A DNA stretch of 64,000 bases from an uncultured Opitutales bacterium (lineage in GTDB: Bacteria > Verrucomicrobiota > Verrucomicrobiia > Opitutales > Intestinicryptomonadaceae). Location of the stretch: the NCBI GenBank assembly GCA_944389175.1, contig CALXLK010000001.1, forward strand, positions 62,001-126,000, in the 5' to 3' direction. Positions 9,079 to 16,848 of the stretch are shown piece by piece. The position numbers and the translations under genes are program-made. A model generated the notes under the pieces. That model saw nothing but the letters and a program-made list of their open reading frames with translations, was not told the origin of the DNA and did not search any database. Each line of letters starts with the position of its first letter. Positions within the stretch are counted from its first letter, which is position 1.

Positions 9079-9120
9079 CAAAAAAAAGACGGCCAACTAT
9101 CGCCGCCTTTTTGCTTTTTT
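9079..9120 (-). terminator. Bidirectional-looking terminator of citrate synthase
   Basis: A GC-rich hairpin (9088-9107, GACGGC...GCCGCC with one mismatch) is flanked by A8 on its left and a T-rich stretch on its right. Read on the minus strand it lies 15 bases after the citrate synthase stop codon and ends in U8. Confidence 0.75.
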
Positions 9121-9134
9121 GCACTTTGATTATT

Positions 9135-10493
9135 TTATTCCTTCGATTGGGCGCCCTTGTTGTCTTCAAGCTCGTAATCGCTCGAGTTCTCCCAGTCGCG
9201 GTTGCGCATTTTTACGTATCCGCGCGTGGTGTAGCCTGTGTATATCTGGCGCGGGCGCGTAATCCTGCCCTTTACCTGGGAGGCCACTTCGTACCAATGG
9301 GCAATCCAGCCGGGCATTCTGCCTATGGCAAACATGACCGTGAACATGTCTATGGGTATGCCTATTGCCTTGAGGATAAGACCGCTGTAAAAATCGACGT
9401 TTGGATAAAGGTTGCGCTCTATAAAGTAGCTGTCCGAACGCGCTTTCTCCTCTAGGTGGCGCGCTATGTCCAGAAGGGGGTCGCGCGTCTTTATTACGTC
9501 GAGAACCCTCCCCGCGGCCGAGCGCAATATCACCGCGCGCGGATCGTAAGTCTTGTAAAGGCGGTGCCCGAACCCCATCAGGCGGTATTGGCCCTTCTTC
9601 GCCCCCTCTACGTAATCCTCGACTTTTATGCCCGCATCGTGGATGTGCTGGAGCATTTGTATAACCTGCTGGTTCGCACCCCCGTGCAACGGCCCCCAAA
9701 GCGCCGACACGCCCGCGGATACCGACGAAAATAAATTCGCCCCGGAACTTGCAACCGTGCGCACCGTCGAAGTAGAACAATTTTGCTCGTGGTCGCCGTG
9801 CAGCAAGAGTATCAGGTCGAGAGCCTTCGATATTTCGTCGTTGGGATAATATTCGTGGTAGGGCTCCGAGAACATCATGTGCAGAAAGTTCTGGCTGTAG
9901 CCGAGATTGCGCTTCGGATAAATCATGGGCAGGCCGTTTTTCATGCGGTAGGCCATCGCCGCTATCGTGCGAACTTTGCTTATAAGCAAAGCGGCCGCAT
10001 CATTGAAATGTTCGAGATCCTGCTCGCGGTGGTTGGTAACCATGTACGGATAATAGCAACCCACCGAATTAAGCAGCGACGAGAGTATGGCCATCGGATG
10101 CGCGGTAAACGGAAAGCCCCCGTCAAAGAAATGCATCATGCCCTCGTGCAGACTGGCATTCTTGAGAACTTTTTGCGCAAAATCGCTCATCTGCCTGCGC
10201 GTCGGAAGCTCTCCGTATATTATAAGGTAGGCCGTTTCGGTAAAGGTGGATTGCTCTGCCAGCGTCTCTATCGGTATGCCGCGATATTGCAAAATGCCTT
10301 TTTCGCCGTCGATATACGTAATGGCGCTCTTGCAAGCGGCAGTGTTTGCCAGCCCGTCGTCAAGGGTCACCAGGCCCGTGCGAGCCCTGAGCTTGCCTAT
10401 GTCTATGGCTTTTTCGCCCGTCGTGGCCGTCTCAATGGGAAACTCGTACGTATTTGAACCGACTGTCAATTTTGCTGTCTGTGAGTCTTGCAT
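9135..10493 (-). CDS. gltA: Citrate synthase
   Basis: This 452-residue enzyme condenses acetyl-CoA and oxaloacetate to citrate in the cytoplasm. Catalytic signatures are visible: the first histidine in [10 protein letters not shown], the second in GPLHGGANQ, the oxaloacetate-binding [15 protein letters not shown] and the aspartate in YPNVDFYSG. The N-terminal part ([19 protein letters not shown]) is of the bacterial hexameric type. The start follows an AAGGATT ribosome site. It lies 41 bp after hisH on the same strand and could be cotranscribed with it, an unusual pairing. Confidence 0.96.
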   Translation of the reverse strand: MQDSQTAKLTVGSNTYEFPIETATTGEKAIDIGKLRARTGLVTLDDGLANTAACKSAITYIDGEKGILQYRGIPIETLAEQSTFTETAYLIIYGELPTRRQMSDFAQKVLKNASLHEGMMHFFDGGFPFTAHPMAILSSLLNSVGCYYPYMVTNHREQDLEHFNDAAALLISKVRTIAAMAYRMKNGLPMIYPKRNLGYSQNFLHMMFSEPYHEYYPNDEISKALDLILLLHGDHEQNCSTSTVRTVASSGANLFSSVSAGVSALWGPLHGGANQQVIQMLQHIHDAGIKVEDYVEGAKKGQYRLMGFGHRLYKTYDPRAVILRSAAGRVLDVIKTRDPLLDIARHLEEKARSDSYFIERNLYPNVDFYSGLILKAIGIPIDMFTVMFAIGRMPGWIAHWYEVASQVKGRITRPRQIYTGYTTRGYVKMRNRDWENSSDYELEDNKGAQSKE

Positions 10494-10534
10494 AATAATC
10501 CTTGCCAGGCGAGCCGCCGCGTCGGGCCCAAACC

Positions 10535-11170
10535 TTATTTTGCGTTTCTTAAAAAGTTTTTGTATATGGTCAAGCCTTTAATCTGGCTCTTCTCGGGGTG
10601 GAATTGTGTGGCCACCATGCCGCCGCGCGCAACGGCGCTTGCAAAAGTTGTTCCACCGTATTCGGTCGTGCCAAGCACCGCCGATTCGTCGCGGCAATCA
10701 ACGTAATAGCTGTGCACAAAGTAAAATTGCGAGTCGGCGGGTATTCCCTCCAACAGACTGTCGGCAATTCCCCTCCTAAATTCCACGTTGTCCCACCCCA
10801 TGTGCGGAACTTTAAATTCGCGCGCAAGTCTTAGCTTTTTTACCTGCCCTTTGAGTATCCCAAGGCACTCTACGCCGCCTCCCTCTTCGGAGTATTCAAA
10901 AAGCGCCTGCAGACCAAGGCAAATCCCAAAAAACGGCTTGCCGGCATCAAGCCAGTCCCTTATGGCCGAATCAAAGCCGGTCGAATTGAGAAGCTTCATC
11001 GCGTCAACTATGCAACCTTGGCCCGGAAAAACGAGAATGTCGTCGGGCAAAATTTGTCCGGGCGCATTAATTATGCGCGCCTGTGCGCCGACAGCCTGCC
11101 ACGCCCTCAGGACACTCCTGAGGTTCCCCATACCGTAGTCTATTATCGCTACATCCTTGTACTTTTCCAT
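10535..11170 (-). CDS. hisH: Imidazole glycerol phosphate synthase, glutaminase subunit
   Basis: This 211-residue class I glutamine amidotransferase supplies ammonia to HisF in histidine synthesis. The N-terminus is [14 protein letters not shown], the nucleophile is in FFGICLGLQ, the histidine and glutamate of the triad are in QFHPEKSQ, and HSYYV precedes them as usual. The frame extends 23 codons upstream, but I chose the ATG at 11170 because GGAGG stands 7 bases before it and the family starts there. hisF is not adjacent. hisB and hisC are elsewhere in the window, so histidine genes are scattered. Confidence 0.95.
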   Translation of the reverse strand: MEKYKDVAIIDYGMGNLRSVLRAWQAVGAQARIINAPGQILPDDILVFPGQGCIVDAMKLLNSTGFDSAIRDWLDAGKPFFGICLGLQALFEYSEEGGGVECLGILKGQVKKLRLAREFKVPHMGWDNVEFRRGIADSLLEGIPADSQFYFVHSYYVDCRDESAVLGTTEYGGTTFASAVARGGMVATQFHPEKSQIKGLTIYKNFLRNAK

Positions 11171-11731
11171 AAAAGAACCTCCATGATAAGCCCTTTTGTC
11201 GCCAAATTGCAAAACTTTTTTAACAAATTCTTCCCGCATTACTCTAATTTAATACATTTTTGTACACTTTTCGCGTCGAGCTTTCTGGTGCGTTAAATTT
11301 CTAACATCAATTCTTGGGAAAAGTGGGGGAGCTTCAGCAAGCAATTGCCTTGTTTTTTTCTCAGGGCGTCTAAGAGTGGAGTCTTTTTTAGGATACGCAC
11401 GTTAATGAGCCATTAATCTTTTTTTTAGTGCGTTTTAGGTATACCTTGTGAAAGTGGGAGGAAGCTGTGTATTTTCGCATGTATTAGGATTGACGCACAA
11501 GCCAATGTGCCCAAAAGTAAAAAAGCAAACTTCTTTCAAGAAATTGGCGCATGCTGTCTGTGTAGGACAATTTGCGTTCGATACGACCAAATAATACAGA
11601 TGCCTAAGAAATAGATGGCGCCTGTCCAATTTAACATCGGCAACTTTTATTTTTCAAAACATTTGGCTTTTTACATTAAGTTTAAGTGAGCCTCTTTTTT
11701 TTCTCTATCTCTCTTTTCCCCTTTCTTTTTT

Positions 11732-11756
11732 CCCACCCACCCACGCACACCCACCC
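11732..11756 (-). other. Potential G-quadruplex on the minus strand
   Basis: The plus strand has five CCC runs separated by A, A, ACGCACA and A. The minus strand is therefore five GGG runs with loops of 1, 1, 7 and 1 bases, which fits the standard parallel quadruplex pattern. It lies in the divergent hisH/rpsB intergenic region. Confidence 0.6.
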
Positions 11757-12110
11757 ACACAACCAACAACGCACATTGCATCGTACCCATGCACGTGCTA
11801 TATGCATTTTTTTGGTGGGAGGGGAAAAAAGAAAAATTTTTTACCACTGTGTCTTTGGCGCTTTTTTAAGCGGGCGCTTCCGCTTTATATGCCGCGTATC
11901 GGTGCTGTTGCGCGCAGTGCCCTTTAAAATTTGTCTTTTTACTTTTTTATTTTTTTTCGGGTTTTGTCTTTTGGAAGGGGGCTATTTTCGCTTGTGCGGA
12001 AATGCTGCGTGGCTTGATAGCCGGGTGGAAGATTTGGAACTGTCGGTTTTCAAAAATAAAAAAAATGCTTGCAAGGAGGCCTCGCATGCTCTTTTATACG
12101 AATCTTTTAA

Positions 12111-12131
12111 TGGCCGTATTGCGCGGCCATC
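12111..12131 (+). promoter_or_regulatory. Hairpin in the rpsB leader
   Basis: ATGGCCG and CGGCCAT form a 7-bp stem with a 7-base loop, about 70 bases before the rpsB start and without a T run. A leader structure for S2 autoregulation is possible but not shown. Confidence 0.35.
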
Positions 12132-12199
12132 GTAAACACAAACCTCAAAATTAGAAAAAATATCCAAGGTTTGCGAAAGCAAATACGGAGCAAAACACT

Positions 12200-12913
12200 A
12201 TGAATATCACAGTAAAAGACCTGTTGGACGCCGGTGTGCATTTCGGACACCAGACACGCCGTTGGAACCCGAAATCAAAGCCCTACGTATACGACCACCG
12301 TTCGGGGGTGTCGATTATCGACCTCGAAAAGACGTACGCCCAACTCGAAAAGGCGTCGGCCTTCATAGAAAACATTGTCGCTGACGGCAAAGACGTCATG
12401 TTTGTAGGCACCAAGCGCCAGGCTCAGGAAATACTCAGAGAGGCCGCAAATATGTGCTCTATGCCCTATTGCGTCAACCGCTGGCTCGGCGGTACGCTCA
12501 CGAACTTCTCGACAATACTCACCAGCTTGAAGAAGTACAGGAAGTTTGCCGCCATGGAAGAAGACGGCCGTCTCGACAAGCTCTACGCAAAGGAAGCCGC
12601 CGCCATTCGCAGGGAAAAGGGCAGAATGGACAAGAACTTTGAAGGCATAAAGAACATTTCAAAGCTCCCCGGCGCGGCGTTCATAGTCGATATAAAGAAC
12701 GAGGAGATAGCTGTTGCCGAATGCCGCAAGCTCGGTATACCCGTTGTTGCGATTGTCGACACGAATTCCGACCCGACGCTCGTAGACTATCCGATTCCCG
12801 CCAACGACGATGCCGTCAAGAGCATTCGCCTGATAACTGAGGTTATCGTCGAGGCCATACAGAACGGTTTGAGCCGCAGGAACATTGTCAAGGACGCAAA
12901 GGTCGAGGCCTAA
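12200..12913 (+). CDS. rpsB: Small-subunit ribosomal protein S2
   Basis: This 237-residue protein binds the back of the 30S head near S1. The N-terminus VKDLLDAGVHFGHQTRRWNPK is diagnostic, followed by GTLTNFSTI and the C-terminal VVAIVDTNSDPTLVDYPIPANDD. GGAG stands 9 bases before the ATG. tsf follows after 25 bp, the common bacterial rpsB-tsf operon. Confidence 0.98.
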   Translation: MNITVKDLLDAGVHFGHQTRRWNPKSKPYVYDHRSGVSIIDLEKTYAQLEKASAFIENIVADGKDVMFVGTKRQAQEILREAANMCSMPYCVNRWLGGTLTNFSTILTSLKKYRKFAAMEEDGRLDKLYAKEAAAIRREKGRMDKNFEGIKNISKLPGAAFIVDIKNEEIAVAECRKLGIPVVAIVDTNSDPTLVDYPIPANDDAVKSIRLITEVIVEAIQNGLSRRNIVKDAKVEA

Positions 12914-12938
12914 TTAACCCAGAAGGAAAGCTTTATTT

Positions 12939-13526
12939 ATGGAAATTAACGCAAAGATGGTCAATGCCCTCCGCACCCGCACCGGGGCAGGCATGATGGA
13001 TTGCAAAAAAGCCCTCATAGAGGCCAACGGCGACGAGGAGAAGGCTGTTGAGATTCTGCGCAAGCATGGCTCGGCACTGGCCGACAAGAAAGCCGCAAGG
13101 ACCGCCTCGCAGGGGTTGATTGCCGCCTACGTTCACTCAAACAACAAGGTTGGCGTTCTCATCGAAGTGGCTTGCGAATCCGATTTCGTTGCAAAGAACG
13201 AGGATTTCAAGGCTTTTGTGAAAGACTTGTGCATGCACATTGCCGCCGCCGCGCCGATTTGCATATCCAAAGAGGACGTTCCCGCCGACATAATTGCCAA
13301 GGAGCGCGAAATTGCCATGGCCCAGCTTGAGGGCGACAAAAAGCCCGAGGCCATTAAGGAAAAGATTGTCAACGGCAAGATTGACAAGTTTGTCTCCGGA
13401 GTGGCTTTGTTGGAGCAGCCCTTTGTAAAGGACGATTCCATGACAATCGGCGATCTTATAAAAAGCAAGATTGCCACGATTGGCGAAAAGATTGAAGTAA
13501 AGCGCTTCACGCGCTACCAGATCTAA
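12939..13526 (+). CDS. tsf: Elongation factor Ts, short form
   Basis: This is the nucleotide exchange factor for EF-Tu. At 195 residues it is shorter than the roughly 280-residue enterobacterial protein and close to the short Thermus-type form. The N-terminal UBA-like domain has LRTRTGAGMMDCKKAL and the Tu-binding core has VACESDFVAKNEDF. The end VKRFTRYQI resembles other short EF-Ts proteins, so it is not truncated. The ribosome site is AAGGA. It is the second gene of rpsB-tsf and is followed by a clear terminator. Confidence 0.97.
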   Translation: MEINAKMVNALRTRTGAGMMDCKKALIEANGDEEKAVEILRKHGSALADKKAARTASQGLIAAYVHSNNKVGVLIEVACESDFVAKNEDFKAFVKDLCMHIAAAAPICISKEDVPADIIAKEREIAMAQLEGDKKPEAIKEKIVNGKIDKFVSGVALLEQPFVKDDSMTIGDLIKSKIATIGEKIEVKRFTRYQI

Positions 13527-13537
13527 CTTTAAAAGAT

Positions 13538-13571
13538 GCGCCCCAGATTGGGGCGCGTTTTGTTATTTTTT
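13538..13571 (+). terminator. Intrinsic terminator of rpsB-tsf
   Basis: A perfect stem GCGCCCC / GGGGCGC (13538-13544 with 13550-13556), AGATT loop, then GTTTTGTTATTTTTT. Confidence 0.92.
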
Positions 13572-13601
13572 GCGCTTTTTGCGCTATCAAATAAACACCG
13601 C

Positions 13602-14489
13602 ATGACGAACATGAGCGAAATTATCGACGGCAATGCAATTTCAAAGGCAATAGAGCAGGAGCTTGCGGGCGAACTGTCCGGGCTTAACATGCCGCGCAGG
13701 CCGTGCGTGGCGTTTATACGCGTGGGCGAGGATCCCGCCTCGGTTTCCTACGTGAAGAAGAAGGGTAGGGTAGCCGGCGAAATCGGCATTGAGAGCCGCT
13801 TGCACGTGTTGCCCGAGAGCGTTTCGCAGCAGGAGCTAAATAGCCTCATCGACACGCTCAATGCCGACGATAATGTAGATGCAATTCTCATTCAGGCGCC
13901 GCTTCCTCCCCATTTGAACGAGCGCGATACGTTTAACCGCGTCCGCGCCGACAAAGACGTCGATGGCTTCAGCAATGCGAACTTGGGATTTCTCTGCCAG
14001 GAGGATTCGCGCGCGTTTGTTGCCTGCACGCCTGCGGGCATAATAGAGCTTCTGAAGAGATCTGGGGTTGAGACGAAGGGCAGGAAGGCGGTCGTCGTGG
14101 GCAGGAGCCTCATTGTGGGCAAGCCTATGGCCCTGCTTCTGATGAAGAAGGGCATAGACGCGACTGTGTGCGTATGCCATTCCAAGAGCCAGGACATGAA
14201 AGCAATATGCTCTCAGGCCGACATTCTCATAGCGGCGGTTGGGCGTCCGATGACGATTACCGCCGATATGGTTAAGGAGGGCGCGTGCGTCATAGACGTG
14301 GGCATAAACAGGGTGCCCTCCGACAAGACGAAGAGCGGATACAGGCTCGTAGGCGACGTCGATTTTGAAAACGTCGCGCCGAAGTGCTCCAAGATTACGC
14401 CCGTACCGGGCGGTGTCGGGCCGATGACGGTTGCAATGCTCATGCACAATACGCTTGCCGCCTACAAGAGGCACATGAACTTGCTTTAA
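13602..14489 (+). CDS. folD: Methylenetetrahydrofolate dehydrogenase / cyclohydrolase
   Basis: This roughly 295-residue enzyme interconverts 5,10-methylene-, methenyl- and 10-formyl-tetrahydrofolate. The family signatures are [10 protein letters not shown] (catalytic Lys region), QAPLPPHLN and the dinucleotide-binding [13 protein letters not shown], ending with [16 protein letters not shown]. The open frame begins at 13536 inside the tsf terminator, so that start is rejected. ATG at 13602 ([10 protein letters not shown]) or 13611 (MSEIIDG) are both plausible. Neither has a good Shine-Dalgarno site. It stands alone between two terminator/promoter boundaries. Confidence 0.95.
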   Translation: MTNMSEIIDGNAISKAIEQELAGELSGLNMPRRPCVAFIRVGEDPASVSYVKKKGRVAGEIGIESRLHVLPESVSQQELNSLIDTLNADDNVDAILIQAPLPPHLNERDTFNRVRADKDVDGFSNANLGFLCQEDSRAFVACTPAGIIELLKRSGVETKGRKAVVVGRSLIVGKPMALLLMKKGIDATVCVCHSKSQDMKAICSQADILIAAVGRPMTITADMVKEGACVIDVGINRVPSDKTKSGYRLVGDVDFENVAPKCSKITPVPGGVGPMTVAMLMHNTLAAYKRHMNLL

Positions 14490-14522
14490 TTAAATAAAAA
14501 ATAAAAAAGTGCAAAAGAGAGC

Positions 14523-14554
14523 TTGACAAACCCCGAGTGGGAATGTTTTATAGT
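14523..14554 (+). promoter_or_regulatory. Promoter of rpmJ-rpmE2
   Basis: A perfect TTGACA (14523-14528) is followed by TTTTATAGT: TTTTAT at 17-base spacing or TATAGT at 20. It lies about 40 bases before the rpmJ ATG. Confidence 0.65.
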
Positions 14555-14589
14555 TGACTTTTCACAAAATTAGAAACGAGAGACAGGCA

Positions 14590-14715
14590 ATGAAAGTCGT
14601 ATCATCAATCAAGTCTTTGAAAGGGCGCCACCCCGACAACAAAGTTGTCCGCAGAAAGGGTCGCGTGTACATTATCAATAAAACGAATCCCCGCTATAAG
14701 GCCAAGCAGGGCTAA
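14590..14715 (+). CDS. rpmJ: Large-subunit ribosomal protein L36, cysteine-free form
   Basis: A 41-residue protein, [20 protein letters not shown]..., ending in NPRYKAKQG. It matches the zinc-independent L36 paralogue, which lacks the CxxC...CxxxxH metal site of the standard 37-38-residue form. There is no rpmJ in its usual place between map and rpsM in this window, so this may be the only copy. rpmE2 follows after 18 bp. Confidence 0.95.
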   Translation: MKVVSSIKSLKGRHPDNKVVRRKGRVYIINKTNPRYKAKQG

Positions 14716-14733
14716 CATTTGGAGTTTTGAACA

Positions 14734-14985
14734 ATGAAAGCAGATATACATCCTGATTACCATCCGGTTTGTTTTGTAGACGTCTCTTCGGGCGCGCGTT
14801 TCTATACCCGCTCGACAATGAAGAGCAAGCAGGTAGAGAAAATTGACGGCCAAGACTGCTACGTCATCTCGCGCGACGTCACTGCCGATTCGCACCCGGC
14901 CTACACGGGCGAAAAGCGTTTTGTCGACACGGCCGGCCGCGTGGAAAAGTTCCAGAAGAAGTTTGCGCGCCGTCGCGCTCAGTAA
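14734..14985 (+). CDS. rpmE2: Large-subunit ribosomal protein L31, type B
   Basis: An 83-residue protein starting MKADIHPDYHPVCFVD with the type B core (STMKSKQ...SRDVTADSHPAYTGEKRFVDTAGRVEKF). Type B lacks the CxxC zinc site of type A L31 and in many bacteria substitutes when zinc is scarce. Here it is paired with cysteine-free L36 in one small operon with its own promoter and terminator. Confidence 0.96.
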   Translation: MKADIHPDYHPVCFVDVSSGARFYTRSTMKSKQVEKIDGQDCYVISRDVTADSHPAYTGEKRFVDTAGRVEKFQKKFARRRAQ

Positions 14986-15000
14986 CTGTTTTATTTTTAA

Positions 15001-15024
15001 GGGGCGCGCAGCGCCCTTTTTTTT
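15001..15024 (+). terminator. Intrinsic terminator of rpmJ-rpmE2
   Basis: GGGCGC / GCGCCC stem with GCA loop (15002-15016) followed by eight T. Confidence 0.9.
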
Positions 15025-15030
15025 GTACCT

Positions 15031-16509
15031 ATGCGGCTTGCAGTTTACACGTTGGGTTGCCGGGTCAATGCATACGAGAGCGCCTGCATTGCCGATGCCG
15101 CGCGCGCGGCGGGCTTCGACGTGGTGGGTTGGGATTGTGCCCCCGACATAGGCGTTGTCAATTCTTGCGCGCTTACAAAACTTGCCGAGGCGAAAACGCG
15201 GCAGGTTATAAGAAATATGGCGCGGAAGAATCCGCGCGTAAAAATTGCCGTCACGGGCTGCTATGCCCAGACTTCGGAACGCTTAAATCTTGAAAATGTA
15301 GAGTGGCTCATCCCAAACACTTCAAAGGGCGCACTCATAGATATCATAAAGGCGGGGCTTGCAGGCGGCGTTGAGCGCGCGCCCGACTCCGCAGGCGACA
15401 AAGCGGGTCTCGAGGGCAAAATAAGCGTATCTGATAGTTCGTTGCCAGATGGGAACGTTGCACCCTGTGAAGGCGCTGATATTTGCGGAGCGGCGGGCGG
15501 TAAACGGCACTTAGAATGCGGCGGACAATCTGCCGGAGAAAATAAGGGGGCCTTCAGCGGTGCGCAGAGTTTTGATGATAGTGCAAGAGGGAGTCTGTGC
15601 AGTTTTGGAACGTCGCCTTTAAGCGATAGAATGAACTTGAAAATTCAGGACGGTTGCGACAACTGGTGTTCCTACTGCATAATACCGCGGGCGCGGGGCA
15701 GGCCGAGGAGCAGGGGCTTTCTTGAGATTTTATCGGATGCCAATAATCTCGTAGCCCGCGGCGTGCGCGAGCTCGTGCTTACGGGCATAAACATATCTAA
15801 ATTTTCTACGCCCGACGGCGGGCTTATAGAGCTCATAGACGCTCTTTCCCAAGTAAAATACCTCAAGCGCCTGCGGTTGGGGAGCATAGAGCCGCCGAAC
15901 ATACCCCTTGAGGCAATCCTCGAGCGCGCGGCCGACGAGTCGCACCCCCTGATGCCCCATTTGCACATATCCGCCCAGAGCCTTTCGGATGTCGTTTTAG
16001 AGCGCATGCGCAGGCATTATAAGGCGCGCGACTTCCTCGAAATGGCGGAATTTTGCATGGGGCGCTGCCCGAATATTTCAATCGGGGCCGATTTTATCTG
16101 CGGCCACCCAGGCGAGACCGACGAAGAGTTTGAGATCACAAAAAAGCGCCTTGAAGAATCGCGCCTTGCCTACGCGCATATCTTTACATTCTCTCCGCGC
16201 CCCATGACGAGCGCCTACGGCATGAAAGATGTTCCCGATGCGCGCAAACGCAAATCAAGGGCCGACGAATTGCGCTTGGTCGCCGCCGCGCTAAAACGCA
16301 AATTTGCAGAAAGTCTAGTGGGGAGCAGGAGAGGGCTCCTGCTTGAAAACATGGTAAACGGCGCCTACTTTGCCCATACCGACAATTACGTCGCAGCAAT
16401 GGTGCCCTTTGGTGCGCCAGGCAAGAAAAACGCGCTTGTCGATGCGCGTATAGATGGCGTTGACTCTTCCGGTTATTTGGTGTGTTCAGACGCCCGGGAA
16501 ATCAATTAA
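15031..16509 (+). CDS. mtaB: tRNA methylthiotransferase, MtaB-like
   Basis: This 492-residue radical SAM enzyme probably converts t6A37 to ms2t6A37 in ANN-decoding tRNAs. The N-terminal MTTase domain begins MRLAVYTLGCRVNAYES, with further cluster cysteines in VVNSCAL and VTGCYAQ. The radical SAM triad is CDNWCSYC (Cys209, 213, 216). The LGCRVN variant and lack of a long TRAM tail favour MtaB over MiaB. Between the two domains (residues about 117-197) is a linker some 60-70 residues longer than normal, Gly/Ser/Ala-rich and with four Cys. The ATG lies only 6 bases after the T run of the previous terminator, leaving no room for a Shine-Dalgarno site. Confidence 0.9.
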   Translation: MRLAVYTLGCRVNAYESACIADAARAAGFDVVGWDCAPDIGVVNSCALTKLAEAKTRQVIRNMARKNPRVKIAVTGCYAQTSERLNLENVEWLIPNTSKGALIDIIKAGLAGGVERAPDSAGDKAGLEGKISVSDSSLPDGNVAPCEGADICGAAGGKRHLECGGQSAGENKGAFSGAQSFDDSARGSLCSFGTSPLSDRMNLKIQDGCDNWCSYCIIPRARGRPRSRGFLEILSDANNLVARGVRELVLTGINISKFSTPDGGLIELIDALSQVKYLKRLRLGSIEPPNIPLEAILERAADESHPLMPHLHISAQSLSDVVLERMRRHYKARDFLEMAEFCMGRCPNISIGADFICGHPGETDEEFEITKKRLEESRLAYAHIFTFSPRPMTSAYGMKDVPDARKRKSRADELRLVAAALKRKFAESLVGSRRGLLLENMVNGAYFAHTDNYVAAMVPFGAPGKKNALVDARIDGVDSSGYLVCSDAREIN

Positions 16510-16727
16510 GAATCGTTTCTTTTTTTGTAACTTTTTTCAATTTATTTGAACAATCGTATTATTTGTGGTTCGTTTGTGACCGCCACAGCGTAGAATTTAG
16601 TAAAAGCGTGCAATATTTTTATTTTATAACTACTGGATAATTAGAAATACGAAAATTAAAAATTTTAGTTAAACGAGTATTTTTTTGAAAAAAGAGTTGA
16701 GATTTGAATTTATAAATTCTCCAAATT
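16510..16727. other. AT-rich region before the PEP-CTERM gene, with a perfect palindrome
   Basis: No gene is seen. At 16706-16719 lies GAATTTATAAATTC, a perfect 14-bp palindrome just upstream of the likely -10 box (16728-16733) of the next gene. Confidence 0.5.
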
Positions 16728-16733
16728 TATTAT
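16704..16733 (+). promoter_or_regulatory. Putative promoter of the PEP-CTERM gene
   Basis: TTGAAT (16704-16709), 18 bases, then TATTAT (16728-16733), a 5/6 match to the -10 consensus. If used, the C16 tract falls in the 5' leader. The palindrome at 16706-16719 overlaps the -35/spacer. Confidence 0.4.
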
Positions 16734-16753
16734 GAATTTAACGAAAGTTACAT

Positions 16754-16769
16754 CCCCCCCCCCCCCCCC
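16754..16769 (+). repeat. Homopolymer of 16 C
   Basis: An uninterrupted C16 run lies 79 bases before the PEP-CTERM start codon. Long poly-C runs are prone to slippage and are classic phase-variation switches. The exact length may also be unreliable in the assembly. Confidence 0.9.
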
Positions 16770-16848
16770 GAGTTTAAACGCGTACTCGTCGAGTATGTCG
16801 TCTGCGCGGCGGGTTTTTCGTTTTAACCAATACAACAAGAGGATTAGT

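Larger units (their letters stand above)
11171..12199. other. Long intergenic region between hisH and rpsB
   Basis: About 1 kb without a convincing gene. A 149-codon frame at 11686-12135 has extreme low-complexity composition and no ribosome site. The region holds a G-poor pyrimidine/CA-rich tract (11692-11790) with five CCC runs, a small hairpin AAGCGG/CCGCTT near 11867-11885, and a hairpin near 12111-12131 ahead of rpsB. It must carry the divergent promoters of hisH and rpsB, but I could not place them confidently. Confidence 0.5.

Noticed and set aside
11686..12135. 149-codon frame upstream of rpsB
   Set aside because: Composition is low-complexity (His/Thr/Pro then Phe-rich), no ribosome site, and it overlaps the G-poor tract and leader hairpin.
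13536..13601. Upstream start for folD
   Set aside because: It lies within the rpsB-tsf terminator hairpin and encodes non-conserved residues.
16732..16848. N-terminal extension of the PEP-CTERM protein through the C16 tract
   Set aside because: The ATG at 16732 overlaps the likely -10 box, and the signal peptide and ribosome site mark 16849 as the start.
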